64,000 nt of DNA from Streptomyces griseicoloratus (GCF_014534645.1 NZ_JACVQF010000233.1:1-64000), one strand, 5' to 3'; counted from the first letter of the stretch, positions 1 through 8,005 are shown. Notes: generated by a model not told the origin, from the sequence alone. A program made the numbers and translations.

Positions 1-2
1 CC

Positions 3-323
3 GCCACGATCCTGCTCACCGAAGCTCCGGCGCCGAAGGTGCGCGACCGGCAGACCGGTGAGATCGCCAAGGATGCGATGACCGGTGAGGCACTGATGAC
101 CGTCGGCGTCGTCTACATCGACGAGGGCGAGTCGTCGCTGATCCAGGTCACCGTCGCGGAGAGCGGCGTGACCGAGGGCCTGACGGTCGGTGCTCCGGTC
201 TCGCTTCCGGGTCTGGTGGCACGGCCTTGGCAGAGCGTCTTCAACGGCCGGGAGCGGCACGGCATCGCCTACCGGGCGACCGCCGTCGCTCCGGGTGCCT
301 TCTCGATGGCTCAGGCGGGCTGA
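3..323 (+). CDS. AICE regulator-like protein, Pra-type, 5' truncated by the window edge
   Basis: The reading frame is open from base 3, so the start codon lies upstream and only the C-terminal 106 residues are seen. The fragment has no recognisable catalytic motif; it is a small soluble acidic protein with the segments SSLIQVTVAESG and GLVARPWQSVFNG. From memory, proteins of this type sit directly upstream of the FtsK-like transfer gene in Streptomyces integrative elements and are often labelled replication, integration and excision activator (Pra). That name is an inference from position and a recalled resemblance. The stop codon lies 5 bases before the likely GTG start of the transfer gene, so the two are probably co-transcribed. 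Confidence 0.5.
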   Translation, partial: ATILLTEAPAPKVRDRQTGEIAKDAMTGEALMTVGVVYIDEGESSLIQVTVAESGVTEGLTVGAPVSLPGLVARPWQSVFNGRERHGIAYRATAVAPGAFSMAQAG

Positions 324-328
324 CCGCC

Positions 329-1702
329 GTGACGGATCTGGTGACGTGGGCCGAGCTGGGCGGTTCGCTCGCTGCGATAGGCGGCGCCGCCTACACCCGG
401 CACGCCCACCCGGCGGCGTACTGGTCCACGGTCGGGCTGCCGCTCTCGGTGGTCCGGCTGCTGGCCTCGTACTCCTCGACCATGGACGCCTGCGGCCTGA
501 CCGTCGAGCCGTCCCGGTGGCGGGTGCTGGCCGTCCGGGCGACCACCCGCCGTGAGGTCCGGCCGGTGCCTCCTCGTCGGGGCGTCATCCGTCCCACCAC
601 GACCGGCCTGCGCATGCGACTGCGGCTGGCTCCGGGGCAGGAGCCGGCGGACGTGGCGGCCTCCGCCGAACGCCTCCGGCACGCCTGGGGCGTTCACGCC
701 GTCCACGTGCGGGACGTCAAGCCGGGCGTCGTCGAGCTGCGGCTTGTCGGCTTCGACGTGCTGCGGAAGGTGCGGATGCCCCGTCGGCTGGACGGTGGTC
801 CGCTTCGGATCCCGGTGGCGTTACGGGAGGACGCGACCGCGTTCGTGCGGGACTACCGGGCCGTGCCGCATGAGCTGGTGCTCGGCGCCACGCTCTCGGG
901 CAAGTCCATGTACCTGCGGAACCTGCTGACCGGGCTCGCCGCTCAGCCGGTGGCCCTGGTCGGCATCGACTGCAAGCGCGGGGTCGAGCTGGCGCCCTTC
1001 GCACCTCGGCTCTCCGCCCTGGCGACCGACCCGGACCAGGCGGCCGAGCTGCTTCCCGCGCTCGTGAAGGAAATGGAGGACCGATACGACCTGATCAAGG
1101 CCCGGCAGGGCATCGCGCCCGGCACCCCGGAAGAACTGATCACCTCGGACGTCTGGGGACTGCCGGAGGACGAACGACCTGCCCCGATCGTGCTGTTCAT
1201 CGACGAGGTGGCCGAACTCTTCCTCGTCGCCACGCGGAAGGAGGAGGAACGGCGGGACGAGATGGTCACCCACCTCATCCGGCTCGCCCAACTCGGCCGG
1301 GCCGCTGGCATCTATCTCGAAGTCTGCGGCCAGCGCTTCGGCGCCGAGCTGGGCAAGGGCGCGACCATGCTCCGTGCCCAGCTCACCGGCCGCGTCTGCC
1401 ACCGCGTGAACGACGAAGCCTCGGCCAAGATGACGCTCGGCGACATCGCCCCTGAGGCCGTCGTCGCGGCCTGTGCCATCGCCCCCGAGCTGCCAGGCCT
1501 GGCCGTCGTCGGCGACACCCCCGGTAGCTGGTCCCGCATCCGCACCCCCTACCTCTCCCTCGCCGACGCTGCGGTCACCTGCCGCGCGACGGCTCACCTC
1601 GCCCCCGACGTCCCGGCGCTCGACCCCTACCGGCCGTACGTCCCGCCGATGCCGGTGGAGGCGTCCGGGCTCGTAGCCACGGCTCGCCCGGTCACCGAGT
1701 AA
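329..1702 (+). CDS. FtsK/SpoIIIE-type conjugative DNA translocase (TraSA/TraB-like)
   Basis: This 457-residue protein is the main transfer protein of the element: an ATP-driven hexameric motor that moves double-stranded plasmid DNA from donor to recipient mycelium. A Walker A motif GATLSGKS lies at residues 186-193 and a Walker B strand PIVLFIDE ends at D292/E293, followed by an arginine-rich segment and the sensor-like stretch AQLTGRVCHRVND. The length suits the short Tra proteins of pSAM2-type elements. GTG at 329 is preferred because it follows the upstream stop closely; an in-frame ATG at 227 would overlap the upstream gene by about 100 bases. No strong ribosome binding site is visible, which suggests translational coupling. 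Confidence 0.88.
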   Translation: MTDLVTWAELGGSLAAIGGAAYTRHAHPAAYWSTVGLPLSVVRLLASYSSTMDACGLTVEPSRWRVLAVRATTRREVRPVPPRRGVIRPTTTGLRMRLRLAPGQEPADVAASAERLRHAWGVHAVHVRDVKPGVVELRLVGFDVLRKVRMPRRLDGGPLRIPVALREDATAFVRDYRAVPHELVLGATLSGKSMYLRNLLTGLAAQPVALVGIDCKRGVELAPFAPRLSALATDPDQAAELLPALVKEMEDRYDLIKARQGIAPGTPEELITSDVWGLPEDERPAPIVLFIDEVAELFLVATRKEEERRDEMVTHLIRLAQLGRAAGIYLEVCGQRFGAELGKGATMLRAQLTGRVCHRVNDEASAKMTLGDIAPEAVVAACAIAPELPGLAVVGDTPGSWSRIRTPYLSLADAAVTCRATAHLAPDVPALDPYRPYVPPMPVEASGLVATARPVTE

Positions 1703-1783
1703 GCGCACCCGCCCACGGCCGGCACGGCCGTCCCGTGCCACGTCCCTACCCCCTCCATGCCTGGAACCGGAAGGAGCTGCGCC

Positions 1784-2412
1784 GTGCGTGCCCTGTCCGT
1801 CCGCATCGACGCCGTACTCGTCCAAGCACTGATCGCCGCCGCGCTGTCCTTCGCCCACCTGCACGACCTGGCGCTGGCCGCCGGGCAGGACGGCTGGAAG
1901 GCGTGGGCCTATCCGGTCTCCGTCGACCTGCTGCTGGTCGCGGCCTGGCGGCGGCTGCGCTTTGGTGAGGCGAAAGCGGCCGGGTGGTGCTGGTTCCTCG
2001 TCGCCCTGACCGCCTCACTCGGCGCCAACGTCGCCACGGCCGGTCTGCTCGACCTGAACGACGTGCCGGACTGGCTGCGCATCCTCGTCGCCGGATGGCC
2101 CGCGATTGCCTTCCTGGGCGGAACGCTGCTCGCCCACGGAGCAACCGCGGACGCCTCGACGGGGGGACGCGAGTCGGCCCCGGAACCCATCGCGCCCGAA
2201 GTGCCTGCGTCTGCATCTGAGTTGTCCGCTGCGGAGTTGGAACCGGCTCCGCCCTCCACGCCCCGGTCCCGCCGGCGCTCGTCACGCTCGCGCGCAAGGT
2301 CGCCGACGAACACCGCGCCCGGACCGGAACGCCCATCGACACCTCGACCCTTCGCGCCCGGCTCGGCGTCCCGCTGCCGCTGGCCGAAGCCATCTCCGCC
2401 CACCTGACCTGA
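1784..2412 (+). pseudogene. DUF2637-type membrane transfer protein, apparent frameshift
   Basis: GTG at 1784 follows an AAGGAG site and begins a protein with about four hydrophobic segments in the first 120 residues, typical of DUF2637 proteins encoded beside tra in Streptomyces elements. The conserved hydrophobic part is in one frame, but the usual soluble C-terminus (a small DNA-binding-like segment reading LARKVADEHRARTG and LRARLGVPLPLAEA) continues in a different frame from about 2260 to the stop at 2410-2412. In the first frame the end is a low-complexity Arg/Pro/Ser tail stopping at 2405-2407. A one-base indel in the C-rich tract around 2254-2275 would explain this. It may be a real lesion or a sequencing error. 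Confidence 0.7.
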
Positions 2413-2430
2413 CCCGGAGGACTTTTCCTC

Positions 2431-2622
2431 GTGCGCCCGTCCACGCTCCGCGCGCTGAAGCGCGCCGCCGAGCTGACCCGACAGAACCGCCTCACCGAAG
2501 CCGTGCTCATCGCCGAGCCCGTGATCCTCGCCGCCGACAGCTACGAGGGCGACGAGATCTTGCGCTGGCTGGCCGAGCACGTCACCGACTTCACCGGCCA
2601 AGACCTCAAGGAGACCCCCTGA
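2431..2622 (+). CDS. small AICE protein, unknown function
   Basis: A 63-residue protein starting at GTG 2431, preceded by a CCGGAGGA ribosome binding site. It is mainly helical by composition and slightly acidic, with no cysteine pair or membrane segment. It lies inside the transfer/spread cassette and its TGA overlaps the ATG of the next gene, so the two are translationally coupled. I do not recognise a family with an assigned activity; similar short proteins recur at this place in Streptomyces integrative elements. Confidence 0.7.
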   Translation: MRPSTLRALKRAAELTRQNRLTEAVLIAEPVILAADSYEGDEILRWLAEHVTDFTGQDLKETP

Positions 2623-2813
2623 TGACCGCCAACCGCCGCTTCCGCCGCGGCGTCCGCATCGGCCCCGTGCAGGTCGCCACCTACTACGACGGCCGCGGCC
2701 GCGAGAAGCACACCGCCGCCTGCACGGCTCCGCGCTGCGGCTTCGCCACGGACTACGACAGCCGCGCCGCCGCCGAGCTGGCCGCCCGTACCCATCGCTG
2801 CGCCGTCCGCTGA
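2622..2813 (+). CDS. mobile element transfer protein (small Cys/His-containing Spd-type)
   Basis: A basic 63-residue protein whose ATG at 2622 overlaps the previous stop codon. It carries the spaced pair C-x(5)-C in TAACTAPRCGF and a terminal HRC, which could bind zinc, and the segment YYDGRGREKHT. Proteins with this composition are annotated as mobile element transfer proteins in Streptomyces elements; their molecular role in intramycelial plasmid spread is not known. Tight packing with its neighbours supports one transfer operon. Confidence 0.75.
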   Translation: MTANRRFRRGVRIGPVQVATYYDGRGREKHTAACTAPRCGFATDYDSRAAAELAARTHRCAVR

Positions 2814-2823
2814 AGGAGATCCC

Positions 2824-3018
2824 GTGACCGTCTCGCTGCCGCTCGTCTTCGTCCTGGGCGTCATCGCCTGGGCCGCGATCAAGTTCCTCGGCGTCCGGCT
2901 CTGGGTCGCCGTCGTGATCGCGCTCTTCGGCTTCTGGCTCTCGCACACCTTCCTCGCCCCCGCCATCGAGTCCGGCACCCGTTCCGGGGTCGACGTCGTC
3001 AACGGCACCCACGAGTGA
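2824..3018 (+). CDS. small two-helix membrane protein of the spread cassette
   Basis: GTG at 2824 follows AAGGAGATCCC. The 64-residue product is mostly hydrophobic: two membrane segments at about residues 3-24 and 27-48, then a short polar tail. It sits 10 bases after the transfer-protein gene. By position it is an Spd-type protein, a group that in pSAM2 and pIJ101 enlarges pock size by helping plasmid spread within the mycelium; that role is inferred from context only. Confidence 0.65.
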   Translation: MTVSLPLVFVLGVIAWAAIKFLGVRLWVAVVIALFGFWLSHTFLAPAIESGTRSGVDVVNGTHE

Positions 3019-3032
3019 CAAGGAGATCCACC

Positions 3033-3290
3033 GTGTTCCGCCCCAAGCTGCCCGACGTCCCGACTCTGCTGACGACAACCGTCACGCCTCGGCAGACGCA
3101 GGCTCCGGCTCCCTCGGCCGGCCGCCCGGTCGCCCCGTACCTGGGCATCGGCGCCGGCGCGGTCGCCGCCGTGGTCGTCGTCGGAATCGTGCTCACCGCG
3201 CTCCTTGCGGCGGTCGCCGTCTCGGCCGTGTCCGTGGCGATCGCCGCCGTGGTCCTGCGCTCCCTCGTCAACGGCGCGCACAAGCGCTGA
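3033..3290 (+). CDS. SpdD-like small membrane protein
   Basis: GTG at 3033 with AAGGAG nine bases upstream is preferred over the earlier in-frame ATG at 3015, which overlaps the previous gene. The 85-residue product has a soluble Pro/Thr/Ala-rich N-terminus and one long glycine/alanine/valine-rich hydrophobic region at about residues 38-75, with a basic C-terminus. This resembles SpdD/SpdB-type spread proteins that precede rep in pSAM2-like elements. No enzymatic motif is present. Confidence 0.68.
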   Translation: MFRPKLPDVPTLLTTTVTPRQTQAPAPSAGRPVAPYLGIGAGAVAAVVVVGIVLTALLAAVAVSAVSVAIAAVVLRSLVNGAHKR

Positions 3291-3420
3291 CCGGCCGCCG
3301 GGGCGGCAAACGCCGCCAAGCATCCCGCCGCCCCGGGGCTGTCCCTCCCAACCGTCACGACAGCCGAAAGGAACTCCCATCATCACCCGGCAGACTCCGC
3401 CTCCGCTGGCGGAACTCTCC

Positions 3421-4743
3421 ATGCTGGCCTCCCTCGGCACCCTTCCCGAACTGGCCCGCCAACTGTCCGGCCTGGGCGGCTGCACCCGCCCCGTACGCCT
3501 CGACGGCCACCGCACCGAACACGCGGTGGACCGGACGACCGGTGAGATCGGCGGCGTCCTGCGCCACCTGGACTCGTCGGCCCTCCCGGCCGGTCAGCTC
3601 CTCCTCCGCTGCAACAACCGCCGCGCCACCCGGTGCGCGGCCTGCGCCGAGACCTACCGCCGCGACACCTACCACCTGATCACCGCCGGACTCCGCGGCG
3701 GCAAGGGCACCCCGGAACGGGTCGCCACCCACCCGCGCGTCTTCGCCACCTTCACCGCCCCCGGCTTCGGCCCGGTTCACAACCGCCCCGCTGGCGGACG
3801 CCCCTGCCGCTGTGGCCTCCGTCACGACGATCAGGACCCTGCCCTGGGCACGCCCCTCGATCCGGATACGTACGACTACGAAGCGGCCGTGCTGTGGAAC
3901 GCGCACGCCGGTGTCCTCTGGCGGCGCTTCTCGATCTACCTCCGTCGGGAGGTCGCCAAGCGAGCCGGCCTCACCCAGCGGGCCTTCCGTGACCATGCCC
4001 GGGTCTCCTTCGCGAAGGTGGCCGAGTACCAGAAGCGGGGCGCCGTCCACTTCCACGCGGTCATCCGCCTCGACGGCCCGGAGGGCGGCGAGACCGCGCC
4101 TCCGGCCTGGGCGACGGCCGAGCTGCTGACCGACGCCATCCGGGCCGCCGCTGCCGCCGCTCGCGTCGACGGCCCGGAGGTCGACGGCCGGCCGCACACC
4201 TTCGTCTTCGGCCGACAGCTCGACGTCCGTACGATCCGCTCCGCCGACTTCAACGACGGCCAGGACCTGACCGAGCGGGCCGTAGCGGCGTACGTCGCCA
4301 AGTACGCCACCAATGGCGCCGAGATGGCGACCGGCACCCTCGACCGGCCGATCCGCTTCCTCGCCGAACTGGCGCAAGCGAGGATCACCGACCACGCCCG
4401 GCGCATGATCCGTACCGCCTGGACCCTGGGCGCACGCCCCGAGCTGGCAGACCTGCGCCTGCGGGCCTGGGCCCACATGCTCGGCTTCCGCGGCCACTTC
4501 TCCACCAAGTCCCGCCGCTACTCCACCACCCTCGGCACCCTCGGCGATGCCCACGCCGTATGGCGCCGTGCCCAAGCCGATCCGGCCGTCGACACCGCCC
4601 AGGAAACGACTCTCATCCTCGCGCACTGGGTCTTCGCCGGAACCGGCCTCTCCGGCGCTGAAAGCTGGCTCGCAGCCACCCTCGAACCCGCTCCCGGAAC
4701 GGAAGGAGAACCGACATGGACCGCCGACGCGACGAACTCATGA
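3421..4743 (+). CDS. RepSA-type rolling-circle replication initiator
   Basis: The protein nicks the double-strand origin of the excised circle and starts rolling-circle replication. Visible features are a cysteine cluster C64-C72-C75 that probably binds zinc, the metal-binding HUH motif HFH at residues 210-212, and the catalytic tyrosine motif YVAKY at 291-295. With ATG 3421 it has 440 residues. Homologues as I recall them start about 14 residues earlier, at a place (3379) where a good AAGGA site precedes ATC instead of ATG; no ATG, GTG or TTG is in frame between the end of the upstream gene and 3421. The initiation site is therefore uncertain and expression may be reduced. Confidence 0.85.
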   Translation: MLASLGTLPELARQLSGLGGCTRPVRLDGHRTEHAVDRTTGEIGGVLRHLDSSALPAGQLLLRCNNRRATRCAACAETYRRDTYHLITAGLRGGKGTPERVATHPRVFATFTAPGFGPVHNRPAGGRPCRCGLRHDDQDPALGTPLDPDTYDYEAAVLWNAHAGVLWRRFSIYLRREVAKRAGLTQRAFRDHARVSFAKVAEYQKRGAVHFHAVIRLDGPEGGETAPPAWATAELLTDAIRAAAAAARVDGPEVDGRPHTFVFGRQLDVRTIRSADFNDGQDLTERAVAAYVAKYATNGAEMATGTLDRPIRFLAELAQARITDHARRMIRTAWTLGARPELADLRLRAWAHMLGFRGHFSTKSRRYSTTLGTLGDAHAVWRRAQADPAVDTAQETTLILAHWVFAGTGLSGAESWLAATLEPAPGTEGEPTWTADATNS

Positions 4744-4910
4744 CCGTTTCGCAGATCCTTGCCGAGCTGGGTGGGGTGTCCCGGCGCACCTTCTACCGCT
4801 GGCGCGAATTGGGCCAGGGCCCCGCTGCGTTCAAGTTGCCCAACGGGGAGCTCCGGGTGTGGCGGAGTGACTTCACCACGTGGCTGCGGCAGTTGGAGGC
4901 GGCGGCGTGA
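4716..4910 (+). CDS. xis: excisionase / helix-turn-helix recombination directionality factor
   Basis: A 64-residue protein starting at ATG 4716 after GGAAGGAG and overlapping the end of rep. It contains an excisionase/MerR-like winged helix: VSQILAELGG, then SRRTFYRWRELGQ as recognition helix, and a strand ending VWRSDFTTWL. Xis binds next to the attachment site and directs the integrase towards excision. Its TGA overlaps the GTG start of int, so the two are translationally coupled. Confidence 0.88.
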   Translation: MDRRRDELMTVSQILAELGGVSRRTFYRWRELGQGPAAFKLPNGELRVWRSDFTTWLRQLEAAA

Positions 4911-6280
4911 AGTCTCTCGACGTGAAGGTCTGGAGCGTCCGTAAGCGGGACACCAAGACGCCCTCGTACGGGGTCCGCTGGTCTGTTGCGGGCAACGTCT
5001 TCTCGGAGTCCTTCCGGACCAAGGCGCTTGCCGACCACTACCGCACGAAGCTCATGCGCGCGATGCGCGAGGGCGAGGAATTCGACACGGAGTCGGGCCT
5101 CCCGGCCTCGATGGAAGAGAAGAAGTCGGCCGTATCGTGGTACGCCTTCGCTGTCAGGTACCTCGCCATGAAGTGGCCCCATGCCGCACCCAACACACGG
5201 GACGGCATCAACGAAGCCCTCACCAGCGTGACGCTGGAACTCCTCGACGAGCGCGCCGGACGGCCGTCCGACGAGGTGATCCGCAGAGCATTGCGTAACT
5301 GGGCCTTCGTGCTGCCGGGGCCCGATGACCGGGAAGTCCCGGAGGACGTGCGGAACGTTCTCCACTGGGTGTCCAAAGCGTCCCGGCCGCTCGCCGATCT
5401 TGCCGAACCGGCCACGGCTCGCGCGGTCCTCGATTCGCTGAAGCTCAAGCTCGACGGTACGGCGGCGACGCCGGAGACGGTGCGGCGCAAGCGTCGGACG
5501 CTCGTCAATGCCGCGAATTACGCCGTCGACTTGGGGGAGCTGCGGGAAAACCCCATCACGGCTGTCCGCTGGCAGAAGCCGAAGGTGGCCAACCAGGTCG
5601 ATCCGCGGGTTGTCGCCAACCCGGAGCAGGCACGGAACCTGCTGGCGGCGGTTTCCTACGTGGGCGGGTACCGGCGTGCCCGTGGTCGTCGCCTCGTGGG
5701 TCTGTTCGCCGCCATGTACTTCGGCGGTCTCCGGCCGGCGGAAGCGGTCGGCCTCGTCGAGACGGACCTGAACCTTCCCGGGCAGGGCTGGGGCTCGGCG
5801 CTGCTCCACCGGACCCGTCCGTCCGTCGGCAAGCAGTGGACCGGCTCGGGGGAGACCCATGACGACCGCGGGCTGAAGAACCGGCCGACCGAGGACGTCA
5901 GGCGGGTGCCCATCCCGCCCCACCTCGTCGCCGTGCTCCGCGAGCACCTGGCCACCTTCGGCACGGCGGACGACGGGCGGCTGTTCTTCAGCGAGAAGGG
6001 CTCGGTCGTCCCGTCCTCGACCTACTACCGCGTGTGGCAGGAGGCCCGGCTCCTCGCGCTTCCGCCGGCCGTCGCGGCCTCGCCGCTCGCGAGCCGGCCG
6101 TACGACCTCCGGCACTCGGCGCTGTCGACGTGGCTCAACGCCGGCGTCGACCCGACCGAGGTGGCCGAGCGCGCTGGCAACAGCGTCGAGGTCTTGCTGA
6201 CCCGCTACGCGAAGTGCCTCGACGGACGGCAGGACGTCGCCAACCGGCGGATCGAGGATCTATTGCGCGAATACGAGTGA
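4907..6280 (+). CDS. int: tyrosine site-specific recombinase (AICE integrase)
   Basis: A 457-residue integrase starting at GTG 4907, overlapping the xis stop by three bases. The N-terminal part (about 1-100) is an arm-DNA binding region, residues 100-230 the core-binding helical domain, and 235-457 the catalytic domain. Catalytic residues seen are R276 (GGLRPAEA), R402 and H403 in PYDLRHS (Tyr replaces the more usual His of the HxxR box, common in actinobacterial members), and nucleophile Y434 (LLTRYAKCL). It should recombine the element's attP with attB at the 3' end of the nearby tRNA-Arg gene. Confidence 0.93.
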   Translation: MKSLDVKVWSVRKRDTKTPSYGVRWSVAGNVFSESFRTKALADHYRTKLMRAMREGEEFDTESGLPASMEEKKSAVSWYAFAVRYLAMKWPHAAPNTRDGINEALTSVTLELLDERAGRPSDEVIRRALRNWAFVLPGPDDREVPEDVRNVLHWVSKASRPLADLAEPATARAVLDSLKLKLDGTAATPETVRRKRRTLVNAANYAVDLGELRENPITAVRWQKPKVANQVDPRVVANPEQARNLLAAVSYVGGYRRARGRRLVGLFAAMYFGGLRPAEAVGLVETDLNLPGQGWGSALLHRTRPSVGKQWTGSGETHDDRGLKNRPTEDVRRVPIPPHLVAVLREHLATFGTADDGRLFFSEKGSVVPSSTYYRVWQEARLLALPPAVAASPLASRPYDLRHSALSTWLNAGVDPTEVAERAGNSVEVLLTRYAKCLDGRQDVANRRIEDLLREYE

Positions 6281-6300
6281 GACACCCGCCACCCCCGCGG

Positions 6301-6325
6301 GGCCCCGGGCATCATGCCCGGGGCC
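6301..6325 (+). terminator. hairpin terminator between int and the convergent PIN gene
   Basis: A perfect inverted repeat with 10-bp arms GGCCCCGGGC and GCCCGGGGCC around loop ATCAT begins 20 bases after the int stop and touches the stop codon of the opposing gene. Being symmetric, it can serve both convergent genes. No T-tract follows, as is common in Streptomyces. Confidence 0.75.
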
Positions 6326-7530
6326 TACGCGTCGTGTCCTGGATGGTCAAAGTGGCTCGCCAACCGTCGCTGGATGGCTTCCTGGCGAGCCTGCCTCTTC
6401 AGCGCGCCTTCGTAGGCCCGAGGAATCCCCCTAGAGGCAGGAACCAGGTGATTCAGGAGTTCGGCGAACTGAGTGACCGCCGGGGCAAGCCTTTCGACCA
6501 CGGTGGCTTCAACATCAATGGCTTTGAACTCAGCAGCGGAGAGGGGCTGCGGCGGGTCGTGCCGGAGAACCGTCACACGCGAGTCCTCGGCATTGGGTGC
6601 GAAAAGCAGCGAAGTGTTCCAGCTGACACCTGCGGCGCTGACCTCGGCATCGTCTAGGAAGGCCAGGCCAGCCATGTGCCATACAGCGTCTGCCGTGTAC
6701 CACTCGTGATCGCCGATACGATAGGCATGGACGTTGGTAACCGTGTGCAGCGTTGATCTGAGAGGGGAGAAAGAGCGGGCAGCCGAAATGGTCACCTCCT
6801 GTCCTACTTCGCTGACGGACGTCGCGCACAGGATGGGCTCCGTACCCGCGATGAGCTTCTTCGCGGCCGCTGTGATCGCATGGATTGAGGCCGCAGAGCT
6901 GAGGATCTCTTGCGAAAGGGCCCTATCTGCCTTAGCCGGGTTTGTGAAGCGCTGGACGACTTCGGCGAGCGTAGTCAAGTGCTCGAACCGATCACCGAGA
7001 TCACTGACATCCGTGTCCATGGGGCTGGGGTACGCGCTGCCGTGCGTGAAGTCGCGGTGGTTTTCACTGATGAAGTAGACAGTCTCGTCGGGGTGTTCAC
7101 GCGCGTACTCGACGGCCGAGAGCCAGATAACGGCGTCTCTGGAGCCAGTCTTGTTCTTGCCCGCCTTTTTGCAGGGCGGGAGTACGTTCGCTTCACGGAA
7201 GAGCGCCTCGCGCATGGCTGCCGGGCTTGACGGAAGGATCTCCGCGAGCGTTCCGTACATTTTTGTCCAGTACTTCCGGATACGTTCGACATCGGGATCC
7301 TCAAGCTGATTGCTTGTGTCCCATGGCGTGTGGCGCTCAACCTCCCTCAACGCCGCAACTGCCGAGTCGTGCGCGTCCCGGTAGCTGATCACTCGCTGCG
7401 CGACGAGTTCTTCCGCCACCATCCACGGGATACCGACGCGCTCGCCAACCGCGCGCAGTGCGCGCAGCAGGTCAGCGCTGCTGTCCTTGAGGCCCAAGGA
7501 CCTGACGATGCACGTGTCGAGAAAGATCAC
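6325..7530 (-). CDS. PIN-domain putative ribonuclease, AICE cargo
   Basis: This 401-residue protein starts at GTG 7530, seven bases after an AGAGGTG site (a GTG at 7539 is the alternative). Residues 1-165 look like a PIN nuclease of the DUF4935 type: acidic residues D5 (FLDTC), E40/E41 (AEEL), D132 (SRDAVIW) and D160 (SENHRDF) match the four metal ligands of active PIN RNases. Residues about 200-401 form a second region I do not recognise. Base composition is clearly lower in GC than its neighbours, indicating foreign origin. No antitoxin-sized gene adjoins it, so it is not a standard VapBC pair. A defence or exclusion role is inference from nuclease fold and location. Confidence 0.7.
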   Translation of the reverse strand: MIFLDTCIVRSLGLKDSSADLLRALRAVGERVGIPWMVAEELVAQRVISYRDAHDSAVAALREVERHTPWDTSNQLEDPDVERIRKYWTKMYGTLAEILPSSPAAMREALFREANVLPPCKKAGKNKTGSRDAVIWLSAVEYAREHPDETVYFISENHRDFTHGSAYPSPMDTDVSDLGDRFEHLTTLAEVVQRFTNPAKADRALSQEILSSAASIHAITAAAKKLIAGTEPILCATSVSEVGQEVTISAARSFSPLRSTLHTVTNVHAYRIGDHEWYTADAVWHMAGLAFLDDAEVSAAGVSWNTSLLFAPNAEDSRVTVLRHDPPQPLSAAEFKAIDVEATVVERLAPAVTQFAELLNHLVPASRGIPRAYEGALKRQARQEAIQRRLASHFDHPGHDA

Positions 7531-7930
7531 GGTATGCACCTCTGTGCGATCCGATAATGGATCACAGGGTCTCAAGTCTTGGGCTTCCGCCGCACTCGAG
7601 TATCGCAACCGATCATGCTGGCGTCGCTCGAGGCAGCATGCCATCCGCTTATGACCACTCTCGGACCGTTGCGGCTGAGGGGCGGCGAGGGGGCCGGCCA
7701 GACTCACACTTTGGGATCAGGGCCAGGACAGCCGGGATGACCGCGACATGAGGACTGCGGACCCGACGCTATTTCTCGGGCCTCACCTGCGGCGATGCTC
7801 CAAGATCCCGTCCATGCCTCGTCCACAGGCCCCGACATGCGGCCGCTCCAGGCAGCACACGCCTGCACATACGCGAAGACCCCGGCCTCAGCGTTTCCGC
7901 TGGTGACGGGGTCTTTGGGCACCTAATCCA
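7531..7930. other. gene-free stretch between AICE cargo and tRNA-Arg
   Basis: These 400 bases hold no convincing gene. They contain the promoter region of the PIN gene (reading left) and, next to the tRNA, an inverted repeat AAGACCCCG...CGGGGTCTT at 7877-7913. I looked for a second copy of the tRNA 3' end here and found none, so the stretch appears to belong to the element's right end. Confidence 0.6.
7877..7913 (-). terminator. hairpin downstream of tRNA-Arg
   Basis: Read on the minus strand from the tRNA, AAAGACCCCG and CGGGGTCTT form an outer stem enclosing a smaller GC-rich hairpin (CAGCGGAAACGCTG). It lies 17 bases beyond the tRNA CCA end and probably terminates tRNA transcription. Because it lies on the element side of the attachment site it was probably carried in by the AICE. 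Confidence 0.6.
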
Positions 7931-7975
7931 TGGTGCCCCCGGCAGGATTCGAACCTGCGCACACGGCTCCGGAGG
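7931..7975. other. presumed AICE attachment site (attL/attR) within the tRNA-Arg 3' half
   Basis: Elements of the pSAM2 family integrate into an identity segment covering the anticodon loop or T-arm through the 3' end of a tRNA gene. The int gene faces this tRNA and no other tRNA is present, so the crossover core should lie in the 3' half. The exact limits cannot be set because the second copy is off the window. Confidence 0.55.
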
Positions 7976-8005
7976 CCGTTGCTCTATCCCCTGAGCTACG
8001 GGGGC
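7931..8005 (-). tRNA. tRNA-Arg (anticodon CCG)
   Basis: The minus strand gives a full cloverleaf of 75 bases: acceptor GCCCCCG paired with CGGGGGC, D-arm GCTC...GAGC, anticodon arm ACGGC-CTCCGGA-GCCGT with anticodon CCG (reads CGG), T-arm GCAGG-TTCGAAT-CCTGC, discriminator A and an encoded CCA at 7931-7933. Its 3' half is the presumed integration site of the adjacent AICE. The integrated element evidently restores a complete tRNA 3' end. Confidence 0.97.

Larger units (their letters stand above)
1..7930. mobile_element. AICE (pSAM2-like integrative and conjugative element), integrase-side part
   Basis: Genes run tra - small transfer/spread genes - rep - xis - int in one direction and end beside the 3' end of a tRNA-Arg gene, which is the standard layout of actinomycete integrative and conjugative elements such as pSAM2 and SLP1. 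The translocase moves double-stranded DNA between hyphae, Rep replicates the excised circle by rolling circle, and Xis/Int catalyse excision and integration. The left end and its attachment site are outside the window, so the size is unknown. A PIN-domain gene of visibly lower GC lies between int and the tRNA. The right border is inferred from the tRNA position. Confidence 0.85.

Noticed and set aside
3205-3420. Start of rep at ATG 3205
   Set aside because: It lies inside the upstream membrane-protein gene and the added sequence is Arg/Pro/Ser shadow composition.
6281-7930. A second copy of the tRNA 3' end as the other attachment site
   Set aside because: No match to the T-arm/3' sequence was seen here; the other att site must be off the left edge.
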